A stretch of 64,000 nt of DNA, from contig CH003037.1 of the NCBI GenBank assembly GCA_000149265.1, positions 167,495 to 231,494 of the forward strand, given 5' to 3'. The notes under the pieces were generated by a model. It did no database searches, was not told the DNA's origin, and worked only from the letters and a program-made list of their open reading frames with translations. This document shows positions 32,409-44,933 of this stretch, piece by piece. Both the position numbers and the translations under genes were made by a program. The stretch is from Ciona savignyi. Lineage: Eukaryota; Chordata; Ascidiacea; Phlebobranchia; Cionidae. Position 1 is the first letter of the stretch; the number at the start of each line of letters is the position of its first letter.

Positions 32409-32943
32409 TGTAGGGGGTCGCCAATATATGTTTGTTAATTGTGCCTATTGCTTGACACTTGATCTGGTCAGATGATTCTCTGGCTGACCGTACTCAGTTA
32501 AATTTGACTCTCGCAATCCGACAACTCACGGAAGGGGCTTTTATTCTTGTTTATTAATAAGCTGACACAGTAAAGTACAAACAGTTCGAATAGTTCAATT
32601 TCGCTTTCATTAGTTGAATATGATCGGCTGCCGTACAGTTAGACGTTGTTCTTATACTCTGATTTCTTTAGTCGAATCGTAGACTGACATATCATTAGAC
32701 GTTTTTAGGCTGTCGTTTCGTTAAGCCACATGTTTAGAAATAATTCGTTAACACCACGTTTCAGAACAAGCGGATACGTGTACAAAAAAAGGCGGCATAA
32801 CACGTGGTTCGTGAGAGAAGAATTATTCAGGAAACAGAAGTTTCCTAAGCCGGATTACAGGCTGTATGTTAAAACAGTAAAACAAATCTGTACAATGCGT
32901 CCCAAAAGCAAATAATATAATACATAATGGCGAAATTGCTACA
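32409..32943 (-). repeat. LTR (B-type), left end of copy 2
   Basis: 535 bp. It has the same two diagnostic variants as 25574-26108. Its flank AGCT matches the AGCT at 26109-26112, so these two LTRs look like the two ends of one original insertion. Confidence 0.9.
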
Positions 32944-33473
32944 ACACTTCCCTTCCTCGGAGTTTTTTTAAATTTGTAAACCATTTGTCCAATATGAGGT
33001 ATAGGAAAACGGTTGTAGGAAATTCGCGACAAATAAAAACAAGACGATGATGCGAGGATCCAACTTGTAGCTTTGCAGGACATCGGTTCGGGGAATCTGG
33101 AAAAACTGGAAACAAGGGTTGTTTTTCTACTCTAGGCACAAATCAAATCGTTTGGGATTGTATGAGGGGTGAGAGTGTATGGTTAAAAATTGTGGGTATA
33201 TTAAATGTTCAAGAGTCAGCCTGATCAGTCCACACATAATCAGCAATGTCTCGTCTCTGAGCATTTCGACGCCTCCGCACGTGACCACCAATCGCGCCGA
33301 CCAAGATTGGACAACAGCCACACAGAAACATAACCGTCCAGAACGCAGCCCAAAAATTAGAAAGGCAGAAAATAGTTAAAAAATTATAAGGACCAGAGAG
33401 GGGCTATAGGTTTTTTCTTTGGCAACTAAATAAAAGAAGAACAAAACCGAATACTCCACATAGGGCGATCTTT

Positions 33474-34021
33474 CTAAAACTCGGTTTCGTAATTAGACAG
33501 ATAGACTGGCTTGCGGATTTTACGACCAATACGACTCTGACGAATAGGTGGCGATGTGGATAACTCTAGCTCACCCAGTATGTTACTATGAAAAGGAACA
33601 CTCGCATCAATTTCAGGTGGCAATGTGGACACCTCTCCCTCTTCCACAACATCATCAATAAAGGGAAATCCCACATCAGTTGCAATATTCATTATATTAT
33701 TTTCGCCATTTACCTGAGTTAAACCAGATTGATTATTCGGAGCTTCCGTAATATCAAACAATGCACTAGCCTTCTTAAGTCGGTCAAGGCTCACCGTAGT
33801 TTGTCGATTACCGAAATCTATGGTGAAATATTTGTCCGAACGGATCTACCACTGCGAAAAGGAGAGGTATACGCACGCTGTAAGGACCTTTTGACTGTGT
33901 CAACGCGCACAAAGACATGCGAACAAGTCCACAGCTGAGGGTCAACATAGGAAGAAGTATTGTGAGGTGGTCGAGGCAAGGTCGGACGCAAACTCTCCAT
34001 TCGCTTACGCAGTTCATGCAA
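33474..34021 (-). pseudogene. Copy 2 integrase C-terminus, damaged
   Basis: The GPY/F region is disrupted near 33840-33880, where copy 2 alone has several extra or changed bases. It continues as a 106-codon tail (33474-33794) like that of the other copies. The part 33818-34021 retains the preceding helix (HELRKRMESLRPTLPRPP). Confidence 0.85.
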
Positions 34022-34055
34022 GTAGGTACCATGGTCTACAGTAAAATCCGGAGTT

Positions 34056-34988
34056 TCAAAAAACTGACCAAGGTAATCGTAGCGGCATGCCGAAAGCTAA
34101 CTCAGCGCAGGAGCAGCCAAGATCCTGCTTAAAAGCGGCTCTCAAACCTAACATGACCCATGGTAAATCATTTAACCAGCCAGATTCACTCGACCTTGAC
34201 ATTAAAGATGCCTTAAAAGTGCGGAAAAACCTCTCCGCAATTCCATCTGATTGTGGATGAAAAGCTGTCGTAAAGATTAACTTAGTACCAAGAAAACGAG
34301 CTAAGTCCGACCATAAACGTGATGTAAATTGGCTCCCTCTATCTGAAACAATTTGAGCTGGCGCGCCAAAGCAGGCGACCCAATGTAAGCAAAATGCACG
34401 AATAACATTCTCTGCAGACATGTCCATTAATGGAACGGCAACAGGGAAACGAGAAAAGCGGTCAATGATCAATAACACATATCTATACCCCTCACAGTTT
34501 GGTAAAGGGCCAGTCAAATCAATATGGACACTGTGGAAACGTTGGGACGGAACAGAAATAGTTTGAATCTTAGTATGCGTGTGACGATTTACCTTTGACT
34601 GCTGACAGTGTAAACATGCTTTAGCAAAATCGCGAATGTCAGCATTCATTCCATTCCACACGAAACGTTCGCCAATTAATCGCTGTGAACCACGAATACC
34701 GGGATGAGCAATTCCATGAAAATGGTCAAATACTTTACGTTTAAACACGGCAGGAACTAATGGACGAAACGACCCAGAAGAGATGTCTCCTAACAGATTA
34801 ATCCCATACTCGGGCAATAAACGTGTCTCTATCTGTAAACCCGAACGTGGCGAATACAACAACTCCATATCCTGAATGTCCCTATCGGACCCCTGCGCTG
34901 CCGCAAATTCAACGAAATCGAATACCAGGCTCGTTGATGGTAAATACCGCGTTAACCTGTGGACGGGACAAGCAATCAGCAACGACAT
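34056..34988 (-). pseudogene. Copy 2 integrase core
   Basis: Zinc-binding and catalytic-core blocks are as in copy 1 (CLHCQQSK, HIDLTGPLP, SDRGSQFTSRLW). The frame is cut from the long upstream ORF by one extra A near 34920 and from the C-terminus by one extra base near 34069; neither is present in the other copies. Confidence 0.88.
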
Positions 34989-37900
34989 TATCTACACCTT
35001 TTACATACTCCATGTGGCAATTAAACTCTGCTATATAGCTCAAATGTCTACTCTGTCGCGGGGAAGCTGTTTCAAAACGCGTCTCGAACGCATGTACCAA
35101 TGGCTTATGATCAGTCACTATAGTGAACTCCCGCGCTTCCAGATAATATTTGAAATGTTTAATGGACTCAAATACAGCCAATAACTCTAAATCAAATGCA
35201 CTATACTTGCGTTCTGGAGAAGTTAGTGTTTTAAAAAAATAAGCCAACGGAGCCCAACCAGCGTCCAGTCTTTGTTCCAAAACACCTGCGACTGCTACCA
35301 AACTTGCATCCGTCACAAGTCTAGTCTCAGCACCAGCGACAGGAAAAGACAATGTTATCTTACTGGCAATTAATCGCTTAACATCATGAAATGCCTTAAT
35401 GGCTTCCTTAGTCCAAACGACCGGTGCAGACTTACTTGACTTGGGCGATACAAGAGCATTTAATGGCGCTAGAACAGTTGCACAGTCGTCAATAAACCTA
35501 TGATAAAAATTTATACCGCCCAAAAACCGTCGCAAACCACGGACATCTAGCGGCCTGGGGAAATCAGACAACGCTTCGACTTTAGATTTAGGCAGAGTTA
35601 AACCGTCCTTAGATACGGTGTGACCCAAAAAATCAAGTGTCTCTACGCCAAAAATACACTTTTCTTTATTTAAAATTAGGCCAAACTCCAACACGCGCTC
35701 AAACACAGCCAACAAATGCTCTACGTGCTGTTCCTTAGATTTCGAGAAAATAATAGCGTCGTCTATATAGTTGAAAATAAAATTCAAATCGCCAAAAATT
35801 TTGTCCACGAACATTTGAAATGTGGCCCCACTATTCTTTAAACCAAGAGGTAGACTCGTATACTCAAACAGTCCAATCGGCGTTAACATTGCTGTCTTGT
35901 GAATGTCTTCAGGCTTAACGGGGACTTGAAAATAACCCGATTTAAGATCGATTTTACTGAAGATAGTAGAGCCACTAAGGTTAGACGTTAAATCTGCCAA
36001 TAAGGGAATGGGGTAACGGGAGGGGACTGTTTGCAAATTCAATTGGCGATAATCAACCGTAACGCGAAAACCATCGCCCTTTTTAACCAAGTGAAGAGGT
36101 GAGGCATAGGAGCTATTGGAAGGCCGAAGAATACCTTGTTTAAGCAGTTTAGATATTTCTTCCTTAGCTGCAGACAAACGCTCCGGATCTAAACGGCGAA
36201 CGCGTGACTTAATGGGATAACCAGTAGTTTCTAAAGCGTGGACAACATCATGCTTTACAGGGAGATTGAAACGTGACACATCGAACGCAGAAGGAAATAA
36301 GTCGGGGAAATGGTTGAAATCCGTCACATCTGCAGGCTTAACAATGTGACAGACTGGGCTATTGTGAACTGGGTCACAGGAAATGCCTGCTTCCTCAACA
36401 TGTGGGCCGTTAGAATTTGCACATTTATTAACACGTGACTCCGAAAACGACTCGCCACGTGGTTTCGAAACACGTGGTGGAACAGATAAAGATACGCGTG
36501 GACCACTCATTTTAACACGCCGATTACGGAAATCGTTAACGCAACCATAATGCTCCAGAAAATCAACGCCCAAAATCGGCAAACGCACATTTGCTATTTT
36601 AAAACGCCAATGAAAGACTCCACAATTAACCAAATCAATCTCTAAATATTCATTACCAAAACACTCTATTTCAGTATCGTTCAGTGTGACCAGTTTAGAT
36701 TTATTCGAGCAAAACAAGGAGTTAACGTTATCTCTCACAGGCACTATAGAAATCTCGGACCCCGTGTCAATTAAAAAATTAAGCTTATTTCGCCTGTCAA
36801 AAACACGCAACAATCGACTAGACGAAAATTTATCTAAAGAAAAATGAGGTATAGGTCGCATACAAGAGGCAATAGAATAGGCACGCTTATGAGGAATCCT
36901 ACTCAGAAACGTGCGTGTTTTTGAAAATTGATTCCAGTTACAGGGACCGTCGCAGCCCAAGGCATCGTTACCATAACGCTGGTGTCGATAACACAATCTT
37001 TGACCACGAGGAAAATCGCCACGTGGCCCACGAGGAACAAATTTGCGTGAATTATAGCCACGCCCAAACTGCGGTCTATAGGGAAAACGTGGTCTACTGG
37101 GGAAAGAAACCGCTCGACAAACCGGCTCTGCAAGCGAACTTAGCTTAGACTTCGACGCAACAATCAAACTTTTAACATATTCAGTCAATTTGTCAATACG
37201 CTGCTCCACAGATTTGTTAACTAACGCCTGCCTTTGGAGCTCTGCCGACAAATCTTTTTCTTGCCCAAAGTCTTGCGAAATATCGTCCGCTAAATCTGCC
37301 AACTTATTTAACTCGAGATCTGCTCTGGACCGCAAAATAATGCCAATATTCGGAGGGACGGATTTAATTAACTTTTGACGAATAATTCTATCACCAAGGG
37401 ACGAATCACGATGAGCTCCTAATTTCGCGCGCAACTTATGTACGAATTCACTCGGCGAATAATTTCCCAAGTCGCGCGTTTCGAGAAAAGAATATAAATT
37501 TTGTTCGTTACTACGGGTAAACTTACGGATCACAGCGTTTTTAAGGTCGCTGTAAGGAGTGGCAGAGCTGGGATTTATTACGAAATGTATCTTTTCGATA
37601 ACCTCGTCGCTTAGGCCAACAATGGTCGCATCAAACTTGTCCCTTTCGCTAGTTACGTTTTCTTTTACAAACACGGTTTCCACATAGTCGAACCAAAATG
37701 CTATAGAGTGACGCCAGATGGGCCGTAAATCTATTTTACTATTAGGACAAAAATAATCGGGTGGGTGGGCTGAGGAAAGTGGGACAATAGAAGGAAATAA
37801 AGGGCGTTCCATGGGGTATGTTGTGGGCGGTACATTATCTGGTCGATGCCGTCCAACACGGTCGTCTAAATCGAAGGGCGTGCCAAGACTATCGGGTAAC

Positions 37901-38142
37901 CCAAAGCAAGAAGCATTACTGACCTGCGCTGAACTGTCCGACGATTCTGGTGTGATGTGTCCGTTATCAAATGCATTTGCAAAGGTGACGCTTTGTGTCG
38001 TACTGGTCTGTGTAGGGCTGTGTCTTGGGTTCCTTCTGGGAAATAAATTGTTCAATGAAAATCCGCTTAACGCCATCTCTGTGCCAAGATTAGAATAACT
38101 ATCTTGTACCAGTCCAACCAAACACATAGAACAGGAAATCAA
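34909..38142 (-). CDS. Copy 2 gag-protease-RT-RNase H polyprotein
   Basis: 1077 codons. Capsid-like gag occupies about residues 1-310 and the CHCC motif (CYRHQRYGNDALGCDGPC) lies near residue 385. The protease LIDTGSE is near 460, RT with catalytic YIDD near 792, and RNase H starting VTDAS near 945. It acts in cytoplasmic particles, copying element RNA into cDNA. gag and pol share one frame, so no ribosomal frameshift is needed. The ORF ends prematurely at an extra base before the integrase. Confidence 0.9.
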   Translation of the reverse strand: MISCSMCLVGLVQDSYSNLGTEMALSGFSLNNLFPRRNPRHSPTQTSTTQSVTFANAFDNGHITPESSDSSAQVSNASCFGLPDSLGTPFDLDDRVGRHRPDNVPPTTYPMERPLFPSIVPLSSAHPPDYFCPNSKIDLRPIWRHSIAFWFDYVETVFVKENVTSERDKFDATIVGLSDEVIEKIHFVINPSSATPYSDLKNAVIRKFTRSNEQNLYSFLETRDLGNYSPSEFVHKLRAKLGAHRDSSLGDRIIRQKLIKSVPPNIGIILRSRADLELNKLADLADDISQDFGQEKDLSAELQRQALVNKSVEQRIDKLTEYVKSLIVASKSKLSSLAEPVCRAVSFPSRPRFPYRPQFGRGYNSRKFVPRGPRGDFPRGQRLCYRHQRYGNDALGCDGPCNWNQFSKTRTFLSRIPHKRAYSIASCMRPIPHFSLDKFSSSRLLRVFDRRNKLNFLIDTGSEISIVPVRDNVNSLFCSNKSKLVTLNDTEIECFGNEYLEIDLVNCGVFHWRFKIANVRLPILGVDFLEHYGCVNDFRNRRVKMSGPRVSLSVPPRVSKPRGESFSESRVNKCANSNGPHVEEAGISCDPVHNSPVCHIVKPADVTDFNHFPDLFPSAFDVSRFNLPVKHDVVHALETTGYPIKSRVRRLDPERLSAAKEEISKLLKQGILRPSNSSYASPLHLVKKGDGFRVTVDYRQLNLQTVPSRYPIPLLADLTSNLSGSTIFSKIDLKSGYFQVPVKPEDIHKTAMLTPIGLFEYTSLPLGLKNSGATFQMFVDKIFGDLNFIFNYIDDAIIFSKSKEQHVEHLLAVFERVLEFGLILNKEKCIFGVETLDFLGHTVSKDGLTLPKSKVEALSDFPRPLDVRGLRRFLGGINFYHRFIDDCATVLAPLNALVSPKSSKSAPVVWTKEAIKAFHDVKRLIASKITLSFPVAGAETRLVTDASLVAVAGVLEQRLDAGWAPLAYFFKTLTSPERKYSAFDLELLAVFESIKHFKYYLEAREFTIVTDHKPLVHAFETRFETASPRQSRHLSYIAEFNCHMEYVKGVDNVVADCLSRPQVNAVFTINEPGIRFR

Positions 38143-38669
38143 ACCAAGTTACGTTGGCCCGATACAAAAATAATTTTAACCATTAAATAAAGAGAAACCA
38201 AGTTAGTATATATTAACCCGAAATTATCAAATACCCACAACACAAATTAAAACTAATAAATATAAAGGACACTATACTGTCGATGACACGTAGAGACGAT
38301 GATTCCTCGACCAACAGAGAAGATTCCAAGCGCACACAGAAAAGTCTCTACCCACGACGAATGCCAAACCTTCGGATGAAAATTACTGCCAAACCAATTG
38401 ATGTCCAACTTGAAGGATTGATGCCAAACCTCGGAAGATTGTTCTCAGAACGATTGCGTTGCCAAACCTCAGAAAAATTATTGCCAAAACTCGGAAGATT
38501 GTTGATACCAACTTGAACGATTGAATCCAAAACTGCGGATGGTTGATACCAACTTGAACGATTGAAGCCAAACCTCGGGACGAATGATGCCAACTTGGAC
38601 GATTGCGTTTCCCACAATTTTTCTTCGTTAATAGACTTGCGTGTTCCACACGTATTGGGTAGTCACCAC

Positions 38670-39204
38670 TGTAGGGGGTCGCCAATATATGTTTGTTAAT
38701 TGTGCCTATTGCTTGACACTTGATCTGGTCAGATGATTCTCTGGCTGACCGTACTCAGTTAAATTTGACTCTCGCAATCCGACAACTCACGGAAGGGGCT
38801 TTTATTCTTGTTTATTAATAAGCTGACACAGTAAAGTACAAACAGTTCGAATAGTTCAATTTCGCTTTCATTAGTTGAATATGATCGGCTGCCGTACAGT
38901 TAGACGTTGTTCTTATACTCTGATTTCTTTAGTCGAATCGTAGACTGACATATCATTAGACGTTTTTAGGCTGTCGTTTCGTTAAGCCACATGTTTAGAA
39001 ATAATTCGTTAACACCACGTTTCAGAACAAGCGGATACGTGTACAAAAAAAGGCGGCATAACACGTGGTTCGTGAGAGAAGAATTATTCAGGAAACAGAA
39101 GTTTCCTAAGCCGGATTACAGGCTGTATGTTAAAACAGTAAAACAAATCTGTACAATGCGTCCCAAAAGCAAATAATATAATACATAATGGCGAAATTGC
39201 TACA
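38670..39204 (-). repeat. LTR (B-type) shared by copies 2 and 3
   Basis: 535 bp. It serves as 5' LTR of copy 2 and 3' LTR of copy 3 (both on the minus strand). A shared LTR is the signature of a tandem array made by LTR-LTR recombination, or of assembly collapse. Confidence 0.9.
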
Positions 39205-39734
39205 ACACTTCCCTTCCTCGGAGTTTTTTTAAATTTGTAAACCATTTGTCCAATATGAGGTATAGGAAAACGGTTGTAGGAAATTCGCGACAAATAAAAA
39301 CAAGACGATGATGCGAGGATCCAACTTGTAGCTTTGCAGGACATCGGTTCGGTGAATCTGGAAAAACTGGAAACAAGGGTTGTTTTTCTACTCTAGGCAC
39401 AAATCAAATCGTTTGGGATTGTATGAGGGGTGAGAGTGTATGGTTAAAAATTGTGGGTATATTAAATGTTCAAGAGTCAGCCTGATCAGTCCACACATAA
39501 TCAGCAATGTCTCGTCTCTGAGCATTTCGACGCCTCCGCACGTGACCACCAATCGCGCCGACCAAGATTGGACAACAGCCACACAGAAACATAACCGTCC
39601 AGAACGCAGCCCAAAAATTAGAAAGGCAGAAAATAGTTAAAAAATTATAAGGACCAGAGAGGGGCTATAGGTTTTTTCTTTGGCAACTAAATCACAGAAG
39701 AACAAAACCGAATACTCCACATAGGGCGATCTTT

Positions 39735-40319
39735 TTAAAACTCGGTTTCGTAATTAGACAGATAGACTGGCTTGCGGATTTTACGACCAATACGACTCTG
39801 ACGAATAGGTGGCGATGTGGATAACTCTAGCTCACCCAGTATGTTACTATGAAAAGGAACACTCGCATCAATTTCAGGTGGCAATGTGGACACCTCTCCC
39901 TCTTCCACAACATCATCAATAAAGGGAAATCCCACATCAGTTGCAATATTCATTATATTATTTTCGCCATTTACCTGAGTTAAACCAGATTGATTATTCG
40001 GAGCTTCCGTAATATCAAACAATGCACTAGCCTTCTTAAGTCGGTCAAGGCTCACCGTAGTTTGTCGATTACCGAAATCTATGGTGAAATATTTGTCCGA
40101 ACGATCTACCACGCGAAAAGGACCGGTATAAGGACGCTGTAAGGACCTTTTGACTGTGTCAACGCGCACAAAGACATGCGAACAAGTCCACAGCTGAGGG
40201 TCAACATAGGAAGAAGTATTGTGAGGTGGTCGAGGCAAGGTCGGACGCAAACTCTCCATTCGCTTACGCAGTTCATGCAAGTAGGTACCATGGTCTACAG
40301 TAAAAATCCGGAGTTTCAA
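39735..40319 (-). pseudogene. Copy 3 integrase C-terminus (GPY/F)
   Basis: 194 codons with an intact GPY/F block (PYTGPFRVVDRSDKYFTIDF) and the full tail. Separated from the core by one extra A near 40305. Confidence 0.85.
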
Positions 40320-41249
40320 AAAACTGACCAGGTAATCGTAGCGGCATGCCGAAAGCTAACTCAGCGCAGGAGCAGCCAAGATCCTGCTTAAAAGCGGCTC
40401 TCAAACCTAACATGACCCATGGTAAATCATTTAACCAGCCAGATTCACTCGACCTTGACATTAAAGATGCCTTAAAAGTGCGGAAAAACCTCTCCGCAAT
40501 TCCATCTGATTGTGGATGAAAAGCTGTCGTAAAGATTAACTTAGTACCAAGAAAACGAGCTAAGTCCGACCATAAACGTGATGTAAATTGGCTCCCTCTA
40601 TCTGAAACAATTTGAGCTGGCGCGCCAAAGCAGGCGACCCAATGTAAGCAAAATGCACGAATAACATTCTCTGCAGACATGTCCATTAATGGAACGGCAA
40701 CAGGGAAAACGAGTAAAAGCGGTCAATGATCAATAACACATATCTATACCCCTCACAGTTTGGTAAAGGGCCAGTCAAATCAATATGGACACTGTGGAAA
40801 CGTTGGGACGGAACAGAAATAGTTTGAATCTTAGTATGCGTGTGACGATTTACCTTTGACTGCTGACAGTGTAAACATGCTTTAGCAAAATCGCGAATGT
40901 CAGCATTCATTCCATTCCACACGAAACGTTCGCCAATTAATCGCTGTGAACCACGAATACCGGGATGAGCAATTCCATGAAAATGGTCAAATACTTTACG
41001 TTTAAACACGGCAGGAACTAATGGACGAAACGACCCAGAAGAGATGTCTCCTAACAGATTAATCCCATACTCGGGCAATAAACGTGTCTCTATCTGTAAA
41101 CCCGAACGTGGCGAATACAACAACTCCATATACCTGAATGTCCCTATCGGACCCCTGCGCTGCCGCAAATTCAACGAAATCGATACCAGGCTCGTTGATG
41201 GTAAATACCGCGTTAACCTGTGGACGGGACAAGCAATCAGCAACGACAT
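40273..41249 (-). pseudogene. Copy 3 integrase zinc-binding region and core, in two frames
   Basis: 40686-41249 carries the RHS-type N-terminal part and CLHCQQSK zinc ligands. 40273-40686 carries SDRGSQFTSRLW and FHPQSDGIAERFF. They are split near 40700 by two extra bases (GGGAAAACGAGTAAAAG against GGGAAACGAGAAAAG in the other copies). The catalytic residues themselves are present. Confidence 0.85.
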
Positions 41250-41811
41250 TATCTACACCTTTTACATACTCCATGTGGCAATTAAACTCTGCTATATAGC
41301 TCAAATGTCTACTCTGGTCGCGGGGCAAAGCTGTTTCAAAACGCGTCTCGAACGCATGTACCAATGGCTTATGATCAGTCACTATAGTGAACTCCCGCGC
41401 TTCCAGATAATATTTGAAATGTTTAATGGACTCAAATACAGCCAATAACTCTAAATCAAATGCACTATACTTGCGTTCTGGAGAAGTTAGTGTTTTAGAA
41501 AAATAAGCCAACGGAGCCCAACCAGCGTCCAGTCTTTGTTCCAAAACACCTGCGACTGCTACCAAACTTGCATCCGTCACAAGTCTAGTCTCAGCACCAG
41601 CGACAGGAAAAGACAATGTTATCTTACTGGCAATTAATCGCTTAACATCATGAAATGCCTTAATGGCTTCCTTAGTCCAAACGACCGGTGCAGACTTACT
41701 TGACTTGGGCGATACAAGAGCATTTAATGGCGCTAGAACAGTTGCACAGTCGTCAATAAACCTATGATAAAAATTTATACCGCCCAAAAACTGTCGCAAA
41801 CCACGGGACAT
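41059..41811 (-). pseudogene. Copy 3 RT tail and RNase H
   Basis: Contains NFYHRFIDDCATVLAPLNAL (end of RT/connection), LVTDASLVAVAGVLEQ and the RNase H core. It is bounded by extra bases near 41805 and 41130. Confidence 0.85.
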
Positions 41812-41873
41812 CTAGCGGCCTGGGGAAATCAGACAACGCTTCGACTTTAGATTTAGGCAGAGTTAAACCGTCC

Positions 41874-43475
41874 TTAGATACCGGTGTGACCCAAAAAATC
41901 AAGTGTCTCTACGCCAAAAATACACTTTTCTTTATTTAAAATTAGGCCAAACTCCAACACGCGCTCAAACACAGCCAACAAATGCTCTACGTGCTGTTCC
42001 TTAGATTTCGAGAAAATAATAGCGTCGTCTATATAGTTGAAAATAAAATTCAAATCGCCAAAAATTTTGTCCACGAACATTTGAAATGTGGCCCCACTAT
42101 TCTTTAAACCAAGAGGTAGACGCGTATACTCAAACAGTCCAATCGGCGTTAACATTGCTGTCTTGTGAATGTCTTCAGGCTTAACGGGGACTTGAAAATA
42201 ACCCGATTTAAGATCGATTTTACTGAAGATAGTAGAGCCACTAAGGTTAGACGTTAAATCTGCCAATAAGGGAATGGGGTAACGGGAGGGGACTGTTTGC
42301 AAATTCAATTGGCGATAATCAACCGTAACGCGAAAACCATCGCCCTTTTTAACCAAGTGAAGAGGTGAGGCATAGGAGCTATTGGAAGGCCGAAGAATAC
42401 CTTGTTTAAGCAGTTTAGATATTTCTTCCTTAGCTGCAGACAAACGCTCCGGATCTAAACGGCGAACGCGTGACTTAATGGGATAACCAGTAGTTTCTAA
42501 AGCGTGGACAACATCATGCTTTACAGGGAGATTGAAACGTGACACATCGAACGCAGAAGGAAATAAGTCGGGGAAATGGTTGAAATCCGTCACATCTGCA
42601 GGCTTAACAATGTGACAGACTGGGCTATTGTGAACTGGGTCACAGGAAATGCCTGCTTCCTCAACATGTGGGCCGTTAGAATTTGCACATTTATTAACAC
42701 GTGACTCCGAAAACGACTCGCCACGTGGTTTCGAAACACGTGGTGGAACAGATAAATATACGCGTGGACCACTCATTTTAACACGCCGATTACGGAAATC
42801 GATAACGCAACCATAATGCTCCAGAAAATCAACGCCCAAAATCGGCAAACGCACATTTGCTATTTTAAAACGCCAATGAAAGACTCCACAATTAACCAAA
42901 TCAATCTCTAAATATTCATTACCAAAACACTCTATTTCAGTATCGTTCAGTGTGACCAGTTTAGATTTATTCGAGCGAAACAAGGAGTTAACGTTATCTC
43001 TCACAGGCACTATAGAAATCTCGGACCCCGTGTCAATTAAAAAATTAAGCTTATTTCGCCTGTCAAAAACACGCAACAATCGACTAGACGAAAATTTATC
43101 TAAAGAAAAATGAGGTATAGGTCGCATACAAGAGGCAATAGAATAGGCACGCTTATGAGGAATCCTACTCAGAAACGTGCGTGTTTTTGAAAATTGATTC
43201 CAGTTACAGGGACCGTCGCAGCCCAAGGCATCGTTACCATAACGCTGGTGTCGATAACACAATCTTTGACCACGAGGAAAATCGCCACGTGGCCCACGAG
43301 GAACAAATTTGCGTGAATTATAGCCACGCCCAAACTGCGGTCTATAGGGAAAACGTGGTCTACTGGGGAAAGAAACCGCTCGACAAACCGGCTCTGCAAG
43401 CGAACTTAGCTTAGACTTCGACGCAACAATCAAACTTTTAACATATTCAGTCAATTTGTCAATACGCTGCTCCAC
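41874..43475 (-). pseudogene. Copy 3 gag C-terminus, protease and RT
   Basis: 533 codons with the CHCC motif, FLIDTGSEISIVPV and FNYIDDAIIFSK. It is cut off upstream by an extra base at 43479 (CACAGGATTTG against CACAGATTTG) and downstream by one at 41882. Confidence 0.88.
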
Positions 43476-43487
43476 AGGATTTGTTAA

Positions 43488-44411
43488 CTAACGCACTGCC
43501 TTTGCGAGCTCTGCCGACAAATCTTTTTCTTGCCCAAAGTCTTGCGAAATATCGTCCGCTAAATCTGCCAACTTATTTAACTCGAGATCTGCTCTGGACC
43601 GCAAAATAATGCCAATATTCGGAGGGACGGATTTAATTAACTTTTGACGAATAATTCTATCACCAAGGGACGAATCACGATGAGCTCCTAATTTCGCGCG
43701 CAACTTATGTACGAATTCACTCGGCGAATAATTTCCCAAGTCGCGCGTTTCGAGAAAAGAATATAAATTTTGTTCGTTACTACGGGTAAACTTACGGATC
43801 ACAGCGTTTTTAAGGTCGCTGTAAGGAGTGGCAGAGCTGGGATTTATTACGAAATGTATCTTTTCGATAACCTCGTCGCTTAGGGCAACAATGGTCGCAT
43901 CAAACTTGTCCCTTTCGCTAGTTACGTTTTCTTTTACAAACACGGTTTCCACATAGTCGAACCAAAATGCTATAGAGTGACGCCAGATGGGCCGTAAATC
44001 TATTTTACTATTAGGACAAAAATAATCGGGTGGGTGGGCTGAGGAAAGTGGGACAATAGAAGGAAATAAAGGGCGTTCCATGGGGTATGTTGTGGGCGGT
44101 ACATTATCTGGTCGATGCCGTCCAACACGGTCGTTTAAATCGAAGGGCGTGCCAAGACTATCGGGTAACCCAAAGCAAGAAGCATTACTGACCTGCGCTG
44201 AACTGTCCGACGATTCTGGTGTGATGTGTCCGTTATCAAATGCATTTGCAAAGGTGACGCTTTGTGTCGTACTGGTCTGTGTAGGGCTGTGTCTTGGGTT
44301 CCTTCTGGGAAATAAATTGTTCAATGAAAATCCGCTTAACGCCATCTCTGTGCCAAGATTAGAATAACTATCTTGTACCAGTCCAACCAAACACATAGAA
44401 CAGGAAATCAA
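43488..44411 (-). pseudogene. Copy 3 gag
   Basis: 307 codons. Same gag as copies 1 and 2, with one private change near 44133. It ends at extra bases near 43495-43505. Confidence 0.88.
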
Positions 44412-44933
44412 ACCAAGTTACGTTGGCCCGATACAAAAATAATTTTAACCATTAAATAAAGAGAAACCAAGTTAGTATATATTAACCCGAAATTATCAAA
44501 TACCCACAACACAAATTAAAACTAATAAATATAAAGGACACTATACTGTCGATGACACGTAGAGACGATGATTCCTCGACCAACAGAGAAGATTCCAAGC
44601 GCACACAGAAAAGTCTCTCCCACGACGAATGCCAAACCTCGGATGAAAATTACTGCCAAACCAATTGATGTCCAACTTGAAGGATTGATGCCAAACCTCG
44701 GAAGATTGTTCTCAGAACGATTGCGTTGCCAAACCTCAGAAAATTATTGCCAAAACTCGGAAGATTGTTGATACCAACTTGAACGATTGAATCCAAAACT
44801 CGGATGGTTGATACCAACTTGAACGATTGAAGCCAAACCTCGGACGAATGATGCCAACTTGGACGATTGCGTTTCCCACAATTTTTCTTCGTTAATAGAC
44901 TTGCGTGTTCCACACGTATTGGGTAGTCACCAC

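Larger units (their letters stand above)
32409..39204 (-). mobile_element. Ty3/Gypsy (CsRn1-type) LTR retrotransposon, copy 2
   Basis: 6.8 kb with LTRs 32409-32943 and 38670-39204, both B-type. It is nearly identical to copies 1 and 3, but with several private substitutions, for example near 35527, 35855, 36490 and 36536. It shares its right LTR with copy 3. gag through RNase H is one uninterrupted 1077-codon ORF, showing that the family normally encodes a fused gag-pol. The left flank is AGCT, matching the flank to the right of copy 1. Confidence 0.9.
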
